Source of the DNA: Anisakis pegreffii
Lineage: Eukaryota > Nematoda > Chromadorea > Rhabditida > Anisakidae
Assembly: GCA_035041965.1 (NCBI GenBank)
Contig: JAPYMA010003011.1
Coordinates: forward strand, 186,001 to 250,000
Direction: 5' to 3'
DNA length: 64,000 nucleotides
Part shown: positions 57,101 to 60,100 of the stretch, piece by piece
Layout of the letters: each line of letters opens with the position of its first letter
Position numbering within the stretch: the stretch's first letter is position 1
The notes under the pieces: generated by a model
What the model was told of the DNA's origin: nothing
The model's input: the letters and a program-made list of their open reading frames with translations, nothing else
Databases searched by the model: none
Position numbers and translations under genes: made by a program

Positions 57101-60100
57101 CCAGCGCTTGACTATAACTGACAGAATTTCCATGGCTATTCAAAATGAGATGCATCGGTTACGGAATACAGCTTTCACTTCATGGTTAACAGAAGATTTG
57201 AATTGCAAAATCATTCCTCTACGCCGAATGAAATACGAGACGGTAAATAATTGGCATCGAAATAGTCGATCTTTCAGTTAGAGTATAGCGGAAGAAAAGG
57301 TATCCAAATATGTGTTCTATTGGTTGAGAATGGAAACAACTGAATTTTGATACCAGATGCAATGCAACTGAGGATAGCGCTCGGCAATGTGTATTCAACG
57401 CCAACTGTCGCTTGAGGAATGGGTGTATTGGTGAGCTCTGAACAAGCAGCTCCAAGTCTGCTGCAGAAAGCAGAACCATACTTTGCATTGCAAATGAATA
57501 CGGCATCAGCTGCAATGTATTTTCTAAACAATCGTTCTTTGAAATCAATCAGATGGAATCACCAAAATCGGACGTCCAAATCAATGAGTGTCGATAACTT
57601 TCAAAATTTTCTACCTATATCCACAAAGAAAAAATAGCCTACAATTAAAATCAATGTCTATGTTAGATATCCTTCCGTCGATAGTTACATCCAAAAGGAT
57701 ATATTCATTTATGTTAAATAAGAAAAAATTTTGTCAGTAAGGCGATGGGTGGGAAAAATACAGTGATAAATCACTCTGGCACCACAACGAAGTAATGAAC
57801 GATGATTCGGAGAAAGCATATTTGGGAACACAGCAGAAAACTGATTGAGAATCCACACAAAATCTCACCAACAAAAATCTTGGTTAAACTGAACATTAAT
57901 TATTTATGTGAATTCAGTTCACGTAATTTTATGAATCTGATTAACAAACAAACCTGAAGATATGCAATCAGTCACACTAGCTGGTAATATGTGAACAGGG
58001 TCATTTGGAAAAATCAGGCCAACTTTGGCAATGCAGCTCGCTTCTATCTTAGTACAAAATTCTAGACCGTATGTTGATAAACATATTTGCAGTACTCGTT
58101 CTGAAATAGGTTTTCTTCAGTGTTTCTCGATGATTCAGCGTTATTCATTTTAGCAACCAATTCGAAATTTTTACTCATTTAAGCGTAATAGGTAGGAAGC
58201 TTCGTTCAAGTAATTGGTTGTGAGTTATGTGAGCGGAGTTTTAAACTTACTGGGCTTGAAATAGATAGGCTCATGCGCAATAATCATAAACACTTTAGAT
58301 TCTAGATAAAAAATTATGTCAGAACTAGACTGTTTTGATAGGATTGGATCGAACTAATTTTTCAAGAGATCTTTTGATAGGATTGGATATTCCTCGCAGT
58401 TTGTACAATAATCTGATTTTGATCCCTTCGTTTTCTCCTATGCAAGACAGCGAGACTAATGATATCTTATGAAAAACCATTTAACAACCGTTCATGGCAC
58501 ATAAAAAGTTGGAAAACCATACGTGTTAATATGCAGTTCATATCATTTTCGCTCATTATGGCATTTGAACTGAAATCCTCTACTTTGCATATTTTGCTCC
58601 ATGCAATGCATTTGTTCTCACCGTACTTCTTATAGCAATATCCGACGAACCTTTCTGGATGATGAAAAAATAAAATATTAGCAAACTCTGTTCGAACTCA
58701 TGCGTAATTCTACAAAAAACTGGACTGTTTTGATAAATGGTTTGCGTAAAAGTAATTGAATTAGTTTTATGATCCTATTATTAGCAATAAGTTATTTCAG
58801 GCTTTTGACTGGTTGTAAGTAATGCGGTGGACTATGTATCGCAAGAACTTACTGCTTTCCATGCATTGCTGTTCGTCAGGTGTCAATTTGTCTACTGGAC
58901 TCTTAACATTGCATTCTTTTTTCCACACATTGCACTCATCGGCACCATATCTAGCATAGCAAATTGCCATGAAGTACTCTGTAATGAACAATCGCTTTCA
59001 AAACTGCTGCAAATCGCTAGCAATAAGTAGTTTCACTTTTTGAATGAACGTTCATTGAAGTGCTCGTTTGACAGGCGAAATGATGAATGTTGAACGAAAC
59101 GATGTGAACATAAAATTACGATTTACCATAAAATTTCGCACCTTATGCTCACAGTTACTAAACCGAACCTTCATAATCAGGCAATCATGAGGTCAGGATG
59201 AACTGATAACCAGTGATTGACGTGGCTCATTCTGTTCGTTCAGTTCAAACAATTAAGCATACAGCAAATTAAGTATAATACCTGAAGCTACGCAGGTGAG
59301 AATGCGATCTGGTAGCTTATACATGTTCCCAGCCATCTGCTCTGGAATAGGAATGCCAGTCAATTCAGAGCAAGCACTTCCAAGCCGATTGCAATACACT
59401 GGACCATATTTGGCTTTACACATGATTATCGGGTCTCCTGTAAAACAGATCCATTCAGTAGATTATCGTCGTTTCGATAATTTTATTATGGTGTCCAGTA
59501 AAGGAGGCAAAACGAAATTCGTCAACATTGTATTCGTGAAAACTGTCAGCATGGAACCAATAATGACAGAAATAACCTGATGATATGCACTTGGTCACGC
59601 TCATTGGAAGTATATGAACTGCATCAGTAGGAAGGGCTTTATTGTGGATTGAGCAACAAACTGCTTCTAGACGGTTACATATATCCTGACCATGCAAAGG
59701 CTTGCACGTTGCCAATACCCATTCTGAAGTTAATAAAGGTTTCTTCGCTGACTTACTACTTTTGTAACGAACTGTACTACATTGAAGACTTATCAAAGAT
59801 ATTTCGCAATGCTCTCACTTCACTTTACTGAACATGCGAAAGCAAGTGTCAGAGAGACCATTCGTTTATGTTCACTTGATTAACACATTTTATCGACTGA
59901 TGGATGCGCTTATGTTGTCATTGATTCATAGCTCGTTCAGTAGAACTCTTTTTGAGACAATTAACTTTTCGTGAATCATTCGGTTCATCTCCGATTTTCT
60001 AGCAATCGCACAATTGTTATCTTCTGGTATTATAAGAAATACTCAAGCAGTTCATAATAGAATCGCTTGCTCATCACAAAGAACAGAGTAAACATTACAT

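Noticed and set aside
57075..57281. 68-codon plus-strand frame between domains 13 and 14
   Set aside because: No motif or splice support; low-complexity AT-rich surroundings.
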